From Iris pallida (Eukaryota > Streptophyta > Magnoliopsida > Asparagales > Iridaceae): 64,000 nt of DNA. Within the stretch, counting starts at the first letter, position 1; every line of letters begins with the position of its first letter. This document shows positions 34,286 through 43,992 of the stretch, piece after piece. A model generated the notes under the pieces. It was given only the letters and a program-made list of their open reading frames with translations. It was not told where the DNA came from and ran no database searches. A program made the translations under genes and the position numbers. The stretch lies in assembly GCA_029216955.1 (NCBI GenBank), contig JANAVB010042220.1, forward strand, positions 14,926,799 through 14,990,798. Reading direction: 5' to 3'.

Positions 34286-37200
34286 TTACGACTCAAACAG
34301 GTCGGGATATCGCGATCGGATATCATCCTCACGCTCCTATGTTGACTCACCCAAAGAGTGATGACCCCAAGCAACACGGACTAACTTGATAGTCTTGTTC
34401 TTGAGTATCTTCTCTCTTCGGTCCAATATGGATATAGGCCTCTTCTCATATGAAAGGTTGGTACCAACAACCAATTCCGAATGATCCAGGATGTGGCTCG
34501 GGTCCGGGATATACCGTCGTAGTTGGGATACATGGAAGTCATTATGCACCTCACGCAAGGACGGCGGGAGAGCGAGACGATAGGACACATCACCTACTCG
34601 CTCTAGAATGTCGAATGGCCCTATATACCTAGGACTAAGCTTTCCCCGCACGCCGAAACGAATGACGCCACGGGTAGGCGAGATCCTAAGGAATACATGG
34701 TCGCCGACAGAAAATTCAAGGGGACGCCGATGAGAATCGGCCCAATGGCGCTGGCGATCTTGTGCGACGCGAAGATAATCTCTGACTCTTCTGACCACCT
34801 CAACTGTCTGAGTAATCATTTCCGGACCGAGCATCTGCCTCTCTCCAACATCATCTCATGCTAGCGGGGATCTGCACTTCCTACCATACAGTGCCTCGAA
34901 AGGTGCCATCTGGATACTGGCTTGGAAACTGTTGTTGTACGAGAACTCCACCAGGTGCAGGTGATCTTCCCACGAACCACCGAAGTCGAGTGTACAAGAT
35001 CTCAACATATCTTCCAAGGTTCGTATGGTACGCTCTAACTGACCATCTGTCTGCGGATGATAAGCTGAGCTGAACTGGAGGTGAGTTCCCAAACTCTCTT
35101 GCATACTGTGCCAAAAGTGCGACGTAAATCTTGCATCTCTGTCCGAGGTGATACTGACTGGTACACCGTGAAATATGACGATCTGCCTGAGGTACATCTC
35201 CGCTAGCTGAGCCGTCGACTGACCAACTCTGAACGGGAGAAAGTGAGCCACTTTCGTGAGCCTGTCTATAATAACACAAATAGCATTTCTACCGGTCGGG
35301 GACCTAGGTAATTCAGTCACGAAATCCATGGTTATATGCTCCCATTTCCATTCTGGAATCGGCAAGGGCTGAAGAAGTCCAACCGGTCTCTGATGCTCAG
35401 CTTTAACTTATTGGCAAACCAAACACCGAGAGACAAACCGGGCTATCTCCCTCTTCATGCCATTCCACCAAAAGTGCTGACGGATATTACGGTACATCTT
35501 CGTGCCACCGGGATGAATGAAATACTGCGAACTGTGAGCTTCTGCCACGACTTCCTGTCTGATATCTCCACTGGGTACACAAAGACGCTTACCCTGTCGA
35601 AGTGTACCATCTTCATGAATGCATAACTCTGGCCGTCGTCCTGCCTCACACTCTGCTCTAAGTCGCTGAAGCTTGGAATCTGTTGACTGCGCCATCCGGA
35701 ACCTCTCGACTATAGTGGACTGAACTTGCATACTGGCCATCAATGCCACATTGGTAGGAAGGAAAACTTCTATACCCATCTTCTGAAGATCTGCTAATAA
35801 CTCTGATTGCGCTGTTAGAAAATAAACTCCGGCTCTTCTGCTCAATGCATCTGCAACGACGTTGGCCTTCCCAGGATGATACTGCAGGTTGATGTCATAA
35901 TCCACAAGCAGCTCTAGCCATCTCCTCTGACGCATGTTAAGATCCTTCTGAGTAAACACATACTTCAGGCTCTTGTGGTCGGTGAAAATCTCCACCCTAT
36001 CTCCATACAAGCAGTGCCTCCAAAGCTTAAGTGCAAACACTACTGCTGCCAACTCCAAATCATGGGTTGGGTAATTCCTGTCATGATCACGAAGTTGACG
36101 TGACGCATAAGCTATTACCTTTCCATGCTGCATCAAAACATATCCCAAACCTCTGCCTGAAGTATCACAATATACTGAGAATCCCCCGGTCCCATCTGGA
36201 AGCGTGAGAATGGGCGCCGTCATCAAACCTCGCTTCAACTTCTCAAAAGAATCCTGACATTCTGCTGTCCAAGCAAACTGCACATCCTTGCGGGTTAACT
36301 GGGTCAATGGTGCTGAAATCCGAGCAAAGCCTGAAACAAATCGCCGGTAGTAGCCGGCCAAGCCAAGAAAACTGCGAACATCTGCAACTGTGCTAGGTAC
36401 TGGCCATGTCTCGATAGCCACGATCTTTTGGGGATCCACTTCTACTCCTCCTCTGGTGATGATATGACTCAAGTATGAAATGCGATCGAGCCAGAACTCG
36501 TATTTACTGAACTTCGCGTACAACTGGTGCTCTCTGAGAATCTGGAGGACAACTCTGAGATGCTGCTCATGCTCCGCTTCACTCTTGCTGTAGACCAGGA
36601 TGTCGTATTTGAACACAATCACGAACTGATCCAAATAAGGCATGAAGATACGATTCATGAGGTCCATGAATATAGCCGGCGCATTGGTTGCTCCAAAGGG
36701 CATAACAAGGAACTCCCAATGTCCATATCTAGATCTGAAAGCTGTCTTCGGGATGTCCTGCTCTCTGACTCTGATCTGATGGTATCCTGACCGCAAGTCA
36801 ATCTTCGAGAATACTGCTGCCTCCTTGAGTTGATCAAACAAGTCATCTATCCTCGGGAGGGTATCTGTTCTTGATTGTCACAGAGTTCAAGGTACGATAA
36901 TCTACACATAATCTGGACGTACCATCTTTTTCACAAGAAGCATCGGGGCTCCCCAAGGCGATCCACTTGCACGAATGAATCCCTTGGTCCTGAGTTCTTC
37001 AATCATCTTGTACAATATCTCTAACTCTGACGACGCCATCCTGTAGACTCTCTCCGACACTGGGGCTGTCCCTAGGATCAAGTCGATAGTAAACTCGATC
37101 TCTCGCTCTGGCGGCATTCCTGGAAGCTCTTCTGGGAAAACATCTGGAAACTCCTCGACTATCCGGGGTAACTGCACTGCTGCTACTGCCATCCGCAATA

Positions 37201-38872
37201 ATGGAGGAGAAGGTTCAACTTCGCCTCGGAAAAAGGAAAACTCTGGCTCGTCTGGAATGCTAAAAACAATCCTGCCAACATGGCAGTCTATCCTAGCATA
37301 CTGGTTCCTTAACCAATCCATCCCTAAGACCACATCATAATCGGCCATTGGGAACTCTATCAATCTATCGGGGAACTCTCTACCGCTAATTACGATCCGA
37401 CACGAGGAAAACACTCTATCTACTCCCACAAGACCGTTACCAGTAAGTATATTGAGCCTTACTGATAATGACTCGGGCTCCAGTCCTATCCGTGTCGCGA
37501 ATCGTGCAGACATGAATGAATGCGATGCACCAGAATCAAATAACGCTGATGCTGGGAAAGAGTTGATGAGAATAGTACCTGCCACTACCTCACCTGGTGC
37601 CAATCCTTCTTCTACGGTCATCGCCATCGCCTGACCATGTCCTCTGGGTGCGGGTCCTTTCTGCTGAAAACCTCTCTGTCTGCTCTGAACCAGGGCTTGG
37701 GCTTGCGCATACTGCTGGGGGTATTGCTGCTGGAAGGCTTGTGCCTGCGTCGGCAATGGCCTCTGAGGCGATACTGTTGTTGTTGCTGGTCCTCTCACCG
37801 AAGGACTAGTAAAGTTGGACGATGATGAACTACCCCTATTCGGACAGGATCCTATCTTGTGATCCGCTGCCCCACAAGCCAGGCACAATCCCTGCGCCCT
37901 GCGACATTCTGCCACCACATGTCCTGGCTTCCCGCAATGCGAACATCCTACTGCGGAAGAGTGCTTCTGCTTCTGCTGCTGAGGGTTCGTCGGGGTTGAA
38001 TGTTGAACCGACGTCACTGAGGCCGTCCGTCTCGGGGTTCCAATTGTCAAAGCCCTAGCTGTCGGGGCTGGTGCTGAAGACTGATTCATGTGGCCATGAG
38101 ATCGCTTCCGACCTCCGGTCCTGTCCACGATCCTCTGGGAGGTATACTCGTGCCTCTTGGCTGCTCTCAATACCGCATCAAAAGTCTGATGCTCAAACTG
38201 CTCCACTGCCAATAAAATCTCTAGATGGAGCCCCTGCTGGAACCGCTGGGCTCTGTCGAACTCGGTCGCTACCAAGGTGGGAGCAAATCGACTAAGTCTC
38301 GAAAACTCGGCCGCATATCCGTCGACCGTCCTGCCCATCTGCTTCAGTTTGGTGAACCTCGTCTGTAGATCATACCGAGCTACAGCATCGAAGTACTTGG
38401 TCTGGAATCTTTCTCGGAATACTGCCCACGCAACAGGTGCCACTAATCCAACGGCCTGTGCCGCCCACCAGCTGCGAGCAAGATCCAATAACTGTAGGCG
38501 TACTACCGCCACCTTCTCGTTCTCGGGCGTCTTCGTCGCTTCTAGAATCACATCTGTATCCTGCAGCCAAGCATCTGCGGCAATAGCATCCTCACTGCCG
38601 TCGAAGAAGGGAGGGTTCAAGCGCTTGAAGCTGTTGGCTGCACTGTTACCTTGATGACCACCTCTGCTCAGAGCATCTTGTACTGCCTGGTGCAGGACGT
38701 CGCCCCGACGATCTTGAGATGCTAGTAATGTCCTGATGAGACCCACCAAGGTGCCATCATCAGGCTCTGCAGGCTGGACTGGCTGAATTGATGGCTCTTG
38801 ACCCCCAGTAGGCATGACTCTGGAGGCTACTCCTGAATGCTGGGCTTGATCTCCAGGTTGCTGCTGGCCCAC
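34286..38872 (-). pseudogene. Gypsy-2 gag-pol polyprotein with several breaks
   Basis: Same domain order as Gypsy-1. Gag, intact CCHC knuckle ([14 protein letters not shown]), protease FDSGASHSF and RT start lie in 38872 to 36902. A 4-base loss near the VKKK motif and a 2-base loss about 60-70 bp on put a stop between them but restore the frame. RT, RNase H and the integrase finger follow (36841 to 35408). The RT active site reads FKYD where Gypsy-1 has FLDD. Then come TAA for CAA near 35407, TGA for TGG near 34853 and TAG for TGG near 34335, all in or after the integrase. The frame as Gypsy-1 has it would end at TAA 34286-34288. As in Gypsy-1, the listed start (38872) is a GTG. Confidence 0.92.
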
Positions 38873-39094
38873 GGGAGGTGCTCCGCCTTGCCGATCGGTA
38901 GAACCATGAACAATGCCGCCGAAGAAGACGACACAGGGAACAGTAAGGAAGGACCGGGACAGATCAAAGGCACAAGCATGTGATCAGGTCAAGAATTCAG
39001 GAATTTAGAGGGTACGAGCAGAGATCAAGGGCGAGCGCTGATTGAGACATCTATACAGTAAATCCTCACATATCATGATTTACAAGACCTGCAT

Positions 39095-39112
39095 GGGCCA
39101 CCACTTAAACCA
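39095..39112 (-). other. Primer binding site of Gypsy-2, not Met type
   Basis: On the minus strand TGGTTTAAGTGGTGGCCC directly after the 5' LTR, identical to Gypsy-1's. Conservation between two separate insertions argues for use. Confidence 0.6.
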
Positions 39113-40600
39113 TGTAACGTCCCAGAACCAGAATACTGGAGAGCGGGGGCGGACATAGCTAGCTACGTATATTGAAGTGCAACCCACCTCCCTATATGGT
39201 CACGACTGTCTAGATACATGAGGGTTTAACTACAAGCCATCCGTCTCTTATGGTCATAAACATGCCTATTATCGCAATCTCAAGCAAGTAATAACAGTTA
39301 CAAGATGTCAGAGCACCAAATGTACAATAGTAAGGCGTTCCATACATTACATATTTGGATGATCATGAAGCTAGTCATACAAAATGTGAAGACTAGAAAG
39401 AGTTTCAGTCATACATGATCAACCCTAGGATTTGTTAATCATGCTACAGCCCGAAGGCAGAAAATAAGTAAAGTGCAATCGAGCTAAAACGTGCTCGTCG
39501 GCTAAACGCATCAAAAGAATATTTTTACAATAGAGTGGGAGAGCAAAAATAAAACCCACTCGTTACCAGGGTTACGCCTGGTGGTCACCATCTGGCTGGA
39601 AGGTAGGGAGATCCTCTGGAGCTGCTCCGGTATCTGGCCACGCAAAACCAGCTGGGTCAGATCCCAGAAAGAGCAAGTGCCACAAAGGAGGCTTCACTTG
39701 AGAACTAAAACCAGCATATCAGAACATAAAATAAGAAGATAATTAAGACATAAAATCTAAATAGGGCAATAAATATCAGAGATGAGAAGTTATTCCGATC
39801 AGTTATTGACAAGGTAAACATAAGCAATCATGTTACTGAAGTAACCAGGTACTGGGACAAGACAAGGCTTAGACTCCATCCAACATTCACGGCCAAGCAA
39901 TAAGTACGGCTTGATACCTTAACTAACTAGGGTTATCACAGGCCTAGTTACTAGCAAGATGCAATGAGATTATTCCAACAGCCATAAGGCCTGCAGACAA
40001 TCCAGGTTATCCTGGTCGAATATCCGTTCATGAAGGGTGCAACACATGACAGTCTGCTGGAAATGTGCCCTACTCGTCAGCAGGCTACAAGTCCACTTGC
40101 GCGCCCAGCTAACGGGATTGCCTGTAGCTGGAAAATCTCTTCATTACTACTGGATTACTTTAGTTATTAGCCTTAGTCAATTTTAGTAGGTACCCCTGAC
40201 CGTGGTACTCATGGGTCCCCGTCCTAGATATGATGCAAGACAATACTGGTTCATTTGTACAAACAAAATCGTCCACGGTGTTCAGGCCATTTATTCTTGT
40301 CTTGTCATGCTAGCCGTCGCAACAGTATATTTAGGTATATCATGTCAGATTTACTTATCAAGAGTGCGCCACGACAGGCCACTATCATGCTATGCTACTC
40401 GTTACTTGTTAAGAGTGCACATTAACAGTCCACTATCGTGTTCCATCCTTACGCTATCATGAATGAGAGAAACTTGCATAAAATAGTAAGTAACATATTC
40501 TTGAAGCCAAGAAAAGATCTACAACTTCTATGTTGAAATTTGGGAGAGATTCTGACCACAAATCAGTCAAATAGGACATAAAACAACCAAAATAGGCATT

Positions 40601-40915
40601 ATGCGGCCAGGGTGGAAGGGGTCAGATGGATACCCATCTATGCGGCAGGGTGGATAAGTTCCATACGGCAAAGTGGATGGGGGTCTCATGCGGCAGTAGA
40701 TGGATACCTATCTATGCGGCAGGGTGGATGAGTTCCATGCGGCAAAGTGGATGAGGGTCTCATGCGGTAGTAGATGGGTACCCATCCATGCGGCAGGGTA
40801 GATGGATACCCATCTATGCAGCAGGGTAGATGAGTTCCATGCGGCAGGGTGGATGGGGGTCTCATGCGGCAGTAGATGGGTACCTATCCATGCGGCAGGG
40901 TGGATGGATACCCAT
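40601..40915. repeat. Palindromic minisatellite in the Gypsy-2 5' LTR
   Basis: About 315 bp with the same unit types as 33074-33521 but fewer of them. On the minus strand it lies about 400 bp downstream of the TATA-like box at 41323, so it should be part of the RNA leader. Confidence 0.9.
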
Positions 40916-41322
40916 CTTCTCCGAAAATCTGAGAAGGATGGCCATGGAACCCATAGCTTCCAAGCTCCATAAAACCTTCACTACAAGTCCAAATTTGGAT
41001 TTCCATAGGTCAAAATGTAGTAGAATGAAATTCTCTACAACATGGAACAATCACAACTTGAAAATAATAAAATTTGATAGATCAAAACCCAAGAAATCCG
41101 AAAATGCAACAAACTTAGATCTACAAGAAATAAACCATGGTAATTGAAAATGCTAAGTACTAAAGTGTCTTAGAATCTCGTGAGTAAGAAAATGGAATAA
41201 CAAAATTTGAGTTTCTCCATGAAGCAAGGTGCACTTGCCTAAGCCTCTCTTGGTAGGTGGAGGGAGTTAATGGAGGAAGAAGTAATGAAGAAGTGAATGG
41301 GGAGAGAGAAAGGGGTTGGTGG

Positions 41323-41331
41323 CTTATAAAG
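41323..41331 (-). promoter_or_regulatory. TATA-like box of the Gypsy-2 5' LTR
   Basis: On the minus strand CTTTATAAGCC about 190 bp inside the LTR, followed by pyrimidine-rich leader-like sequence. The 3' LTR has the same at 33928-33936. Gypsy-1 has TTTATTATCC at the matching place, a weakened form. Confidence 0.55.
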
Positions 41332-41519
41332 GAAGAGAGTGGGTGGTAGGTGGGGTTGGTCCACATGCAAAATCGAACCAAGCAAACCGAACCGAACTGA
41401 ACCAAGCAAATGAAATGCCAAAATAGACCATGCAAATAGACCATGAAATAAGACATGCAATATAAGTCAAAATACGTACACGTATACCAAAATACGTAAT
41501 ACGAACTACGGGCGTTACA

Positions 41520-41524
41520 GCCTC
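41520..41524. other. Target duplication GCCTC, right copy (Gypsy-2)
   Basis: Exact repeat of 31583-31587; Copia-5 LTR sequence continues after it. Confidence 0.95.
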
Positions 41525-41676
41525 CCATGTTCCAGTATGTAATCTGGTGGCTCCCGAGCTTCTGCTTCGTCTCCGAATGGCCTCGTCACCTCCCCGACCT
41601 TCTCTGACACACATACGACGCTCGTCGCACTCCGGGGTCTTCTCCACATAGGTTGGGAACCCCACCTACTCCAACA
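41525..41676 (-). repeat. Copia-5 5' LTR, second piece
   Basis: Continues the LTR from CCATGTTCCAGTATGTAATC to CTACTCCAACA, matching 26716-26868. Confidence 0.93.
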
Positions 41677-41681
41677 TTTAC
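41677..41681. other. Target duplication TTTAC, right copy (Copia-5)
   Basis: Exact repeat of 26085-26089. Confidence 0.95.
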
Positions 41682-42691
41682 GACGCGTCTTATGTTCGAT
41701 TCATATCGAGTAGGGAATTCCTAGCCAAATTCCAAACTCGTCCGTCTTGCAACATCAAATGTAAGTTCAATTCAAGCAAGCTCAATTGCAAGGTGAATCC
41801 AAATCTAACGACATAACTCGTAAGTCATTCTCTTACCGCTCGCTCTCGTGCATAGCACGATTATCAAAATTGCCTAGATTTATCATCAACATGTACCACG
41901 CAAGTCAGATGCGACATTATATGGGTCATCTTATGGGTCTGCAACATTTTCTTTGATTTGGCGGTCAAGTCTTCTAGGGCCAGCTGCCTCGAAGTTATGC
42001 TCGATGATCAGTAACAAATGACAGTTGTTACGAACCATGCTATATCTTATTTTCGGAGCCAAATCACGTTTCGACCATTTCTATGGGACTAACCCAAATC
42101 CGGACAAAACCATTTCTATCGACGCAACTAATGCGCAACTATCCTCCGAATAATTCATGCACTACCGTCGATGATTCTGAAATTCACGAAACATCTACTC
42201 GTATTGAGTTCGAGTCTTTCTACCCACGGTCGACATCCGAGATGCTAATACGCATCAAAACAATTGTCGATGACTTTATGGCCTCTCCTGAACAATTGCG
42301 AAGTCTACGATCAACTAGTTCGACATTCTCGTATTGCTATTTCCAAAATCTCGATATCGTAGGCCTGCCCCATTTTGTCTTCTCACATCGTGCTTACGTT
42401 TCCTTGCGTATCGATTTCGATAGCGCAAGGGTCAACTTTGAATCTGTTTCAACGTCAACTTGCGTCGCATACGTCCAAGTTCTCAACGAACTTTTCCATG
42501 CGCATCAAATTGTTTCCCGATTCGTTGCATCCCGTTATACCTCGATCGCGTAACCGAGTTACCGATTATCCAACATCGAACCCTCGAGTTATATGATCAC
42601 GCCTTCTAAGTTTTGCGTGTTTCAGTCATACTTAATTGAGTTTCATTGCAAAGCAACCAACTATTTTCTTAGGCACGATTATTCGCCTCAA

Positions 42692-42890
42692 CCAATGTTT
42701 TTATCGAAGTCACAAGTCGTGCGATCTGATTACAATTTGCATTGCCCAATGTTTCTATTGAGATCGCAAGTCGTGTCATCCGATTACCATTTGCATCGCC
42801 AAACGTTTCTATCGAGATCGCAAGTCGCGCGATCCGATTACGATTTGCAACTCCCAACATTTCTATCGATATCGCAGTCGTGCGACTCGT
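42692..42890. repeat. 54-bp tandem repeat, about 3.7 units
   Basis: CCAATGTTT, CCAATGTTT, CCAAACGTTT and CCAACATTT begin at about 42692, 42746, 42799 and 42854, each followed by CTATCGAGATCGCAAGTCG-like and GATCCGATTACxATTTGC-like sequence. Units are clearly diverged. Confidence 0.85.
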
Positions 42891-43436
42891 TTATAACTTC
42901 AAGTTTCCTATCACATCGATCCGATTGTTGCTTCAAGGCATAATCGTTTCGTTAGTCTCGGTTGTTCAACCGACTTATAAATTTTCGTCCGACGTATCAT
43001 TCATTTGATACGAGTCTCCGTCCTATCGTTCCAATCGATTATCGAAGAACACTTGTATCAACATACTGTCATACAAATTTTCAATCGAGTCTCGGTACTC
43101 TCCCGTCTGTTGCAGATAAACCATTCGCAATTCTCACGACGTGTCGATGCAATCCATCGCACAAGTGGTATTCCATATACCACTTAGAATTGAGCCACCC
43201 ATTGCATAGGTGGTATGTCATATACTACTCGGAAATCAAGTTATTTTTCTCGTATCATACTCGGTATGAACTAATTGTTTATTCAAACTCACGATTTCCG
43301 TAGTGATCATGCCGATCACAACCGTAACTTTTGATTAATCAAAATCCGACACAACTCGGCCAATGTTTTCATTTGTCAACACAAGCTCGATGCGCAACCG
43401 AACGATTCGTTCTCATCGACTTACGATTTTAGTTCC

Positions 43437-43797
43437 CTCTGTTGCATCTCGTATAATGTATTATTTAAGTTTCATCTGTTGCAATCTCGTGCAACGTTTT
43501 AATTCAGTTCCCTTCGTTGCATCTCGTGCAACGTTTTAATTTAGTCCCTCCGTTGCATCTCGTGCAACATTTTAATTCAGTCTCCTCCGTTGCATCTCGT
43601 GCAACGTTTTAATTCAGTCTCTACTGTTGCATCTCGTGCAACGTTTTAATTCAGTCTCCTCCATTGCATCTCGTGCAACGTTTTAATTCAGTCTCCTCCA
43701 TTGCATCTCGTGCAACGTTTTAATTCAATCTCTACCGTTGCATCTCATGCAACGTTTTAATTCAGTCTCCACCGTTACATCTCGTGCAACGTTTTAC
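43437..43797. repeat. Array of ten small hairpin units, period 37 bp
   Basis: GTTGCATCTCGTGCAAC recurs about every 37 bp (last eight units very regular, from about 43516), joined by GTTTTAATTCAGTCTCCTCC-like spacers. GTTGCA and TGCAAC pair over a 5-base loop. Two units have ATTGCA and one GTTACA in the left arm, one has CTCATGCAAC. The first two units are irregular. It lies 200 bp from the primer site, in the element's leader. Confidence 0.88.
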
Positions 43798-43977
43798 TCT
43801 TTTTCAGCAAACATCATGTAATTTTCAAAAAACATGCGGCAAAATTACATGATTTGTATTAGACTTATTGTGTGTAACATCCAGTGCGGCATCGAGTAGA
43901 GTCAAGAGTGATTTGATTGTGGTGGGCAACTTTTGGAATTGAAACGAAGTAAGCGTCCCGAGGAAATTGAACCTAAA

Positions 43978-43989
43978 GCTCTGATACCA
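43978..43989 (-). other. Primer binding site of the LARD-like element (initiator Met tRNA)
   Basis: On the minus strand TGGTATCAGAGC, three bases inside the right LTR. It sets the orientation and differs from the site used by the Gypsy elements. Confidence 0.92.
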
Positions 43990-43992
43990 ATT

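Larger units (their letters stand above)
31588..41519 (-). mobile_element. Gypsy-2: complete Tekay/Del-like element, youngest in the nest
   Basis: LTRs at 31588-34119 (2,532 bp) and 39113-41519 (2,407 bp), target duplication GCCTC, polypurine tract at 34120, primer site at 39112 and a full gag-pol between. Same family as Gypsy-1 by protein and LTR. It lies in the LTR of Copia-5, which lies in the LARD-like element, which lies in Copia-4. The two LTRs look very alike apart from the length of their minisatellite. Stops in gag-pol and a changed RT active site make it non-autonomous as read. Confidence 0.95.
39113..41519 (-). repeat. Gypsy-2 5' LTR (2,407 bp)
   Basis: On + starts TGTAACGTCCCAGAACC and ends CGGGCGTTACA. 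125 bp shorter than its partner, nearly all explained by a shorter minisatellite. Confidence 0.95.
26090..41676 (-). mobile_element. Copia-5: Tork/Tnt1-like Copia element, one LTR split by Gypsy-2
   Basis: LTRs at 26090-26868 (779 bp) and 30949-31587 plus 41525-41676 (791 bp once Gypsy-2 and its duplicated GCCTC are removed). Primer site and polypurine tract are in the right places for the minus strand. Target duplication TTTAC on both sides. Internal frames follow gag, protease, integrase, RT, RNase H. The internal part is about 4.1 kb, normal for Copia. Several stops and shifts make it non-autonomous. Confidence 0.93.
41682..43992 (-). other. LARD-like internal region, 5' part
   Basis: About 2.3 kb without a recognisable protein. 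A plus-strand open frame of 156 codons at 42083-42553 runs against the element's own direction and has no known domain, so I do not call it. Two tandem arrays lie here (42692 and 43437). Confidence 0.75.

Noticed and set aside
38901..38950. Plus-strand ATG with MPPKKTTQG near the Gypsy-2 gag start
   Set aside because: It resembles some gag starts, but it is on the wrong strand for this element and leads into no gag sequence.
42083..42553. 156-codon open frame in the LARD-like element
   Set aside because: Runs against the element's orientation and has no known domain. It is the size expected by chance.
43437..43797. CRISPR-like look of evenly spaced short repeats (also 6465-6845)
   Set aside because: Spacers are the same in every unit, the units are plain tandem repeats inside plant LTR elements, and no cas gene is possible here.
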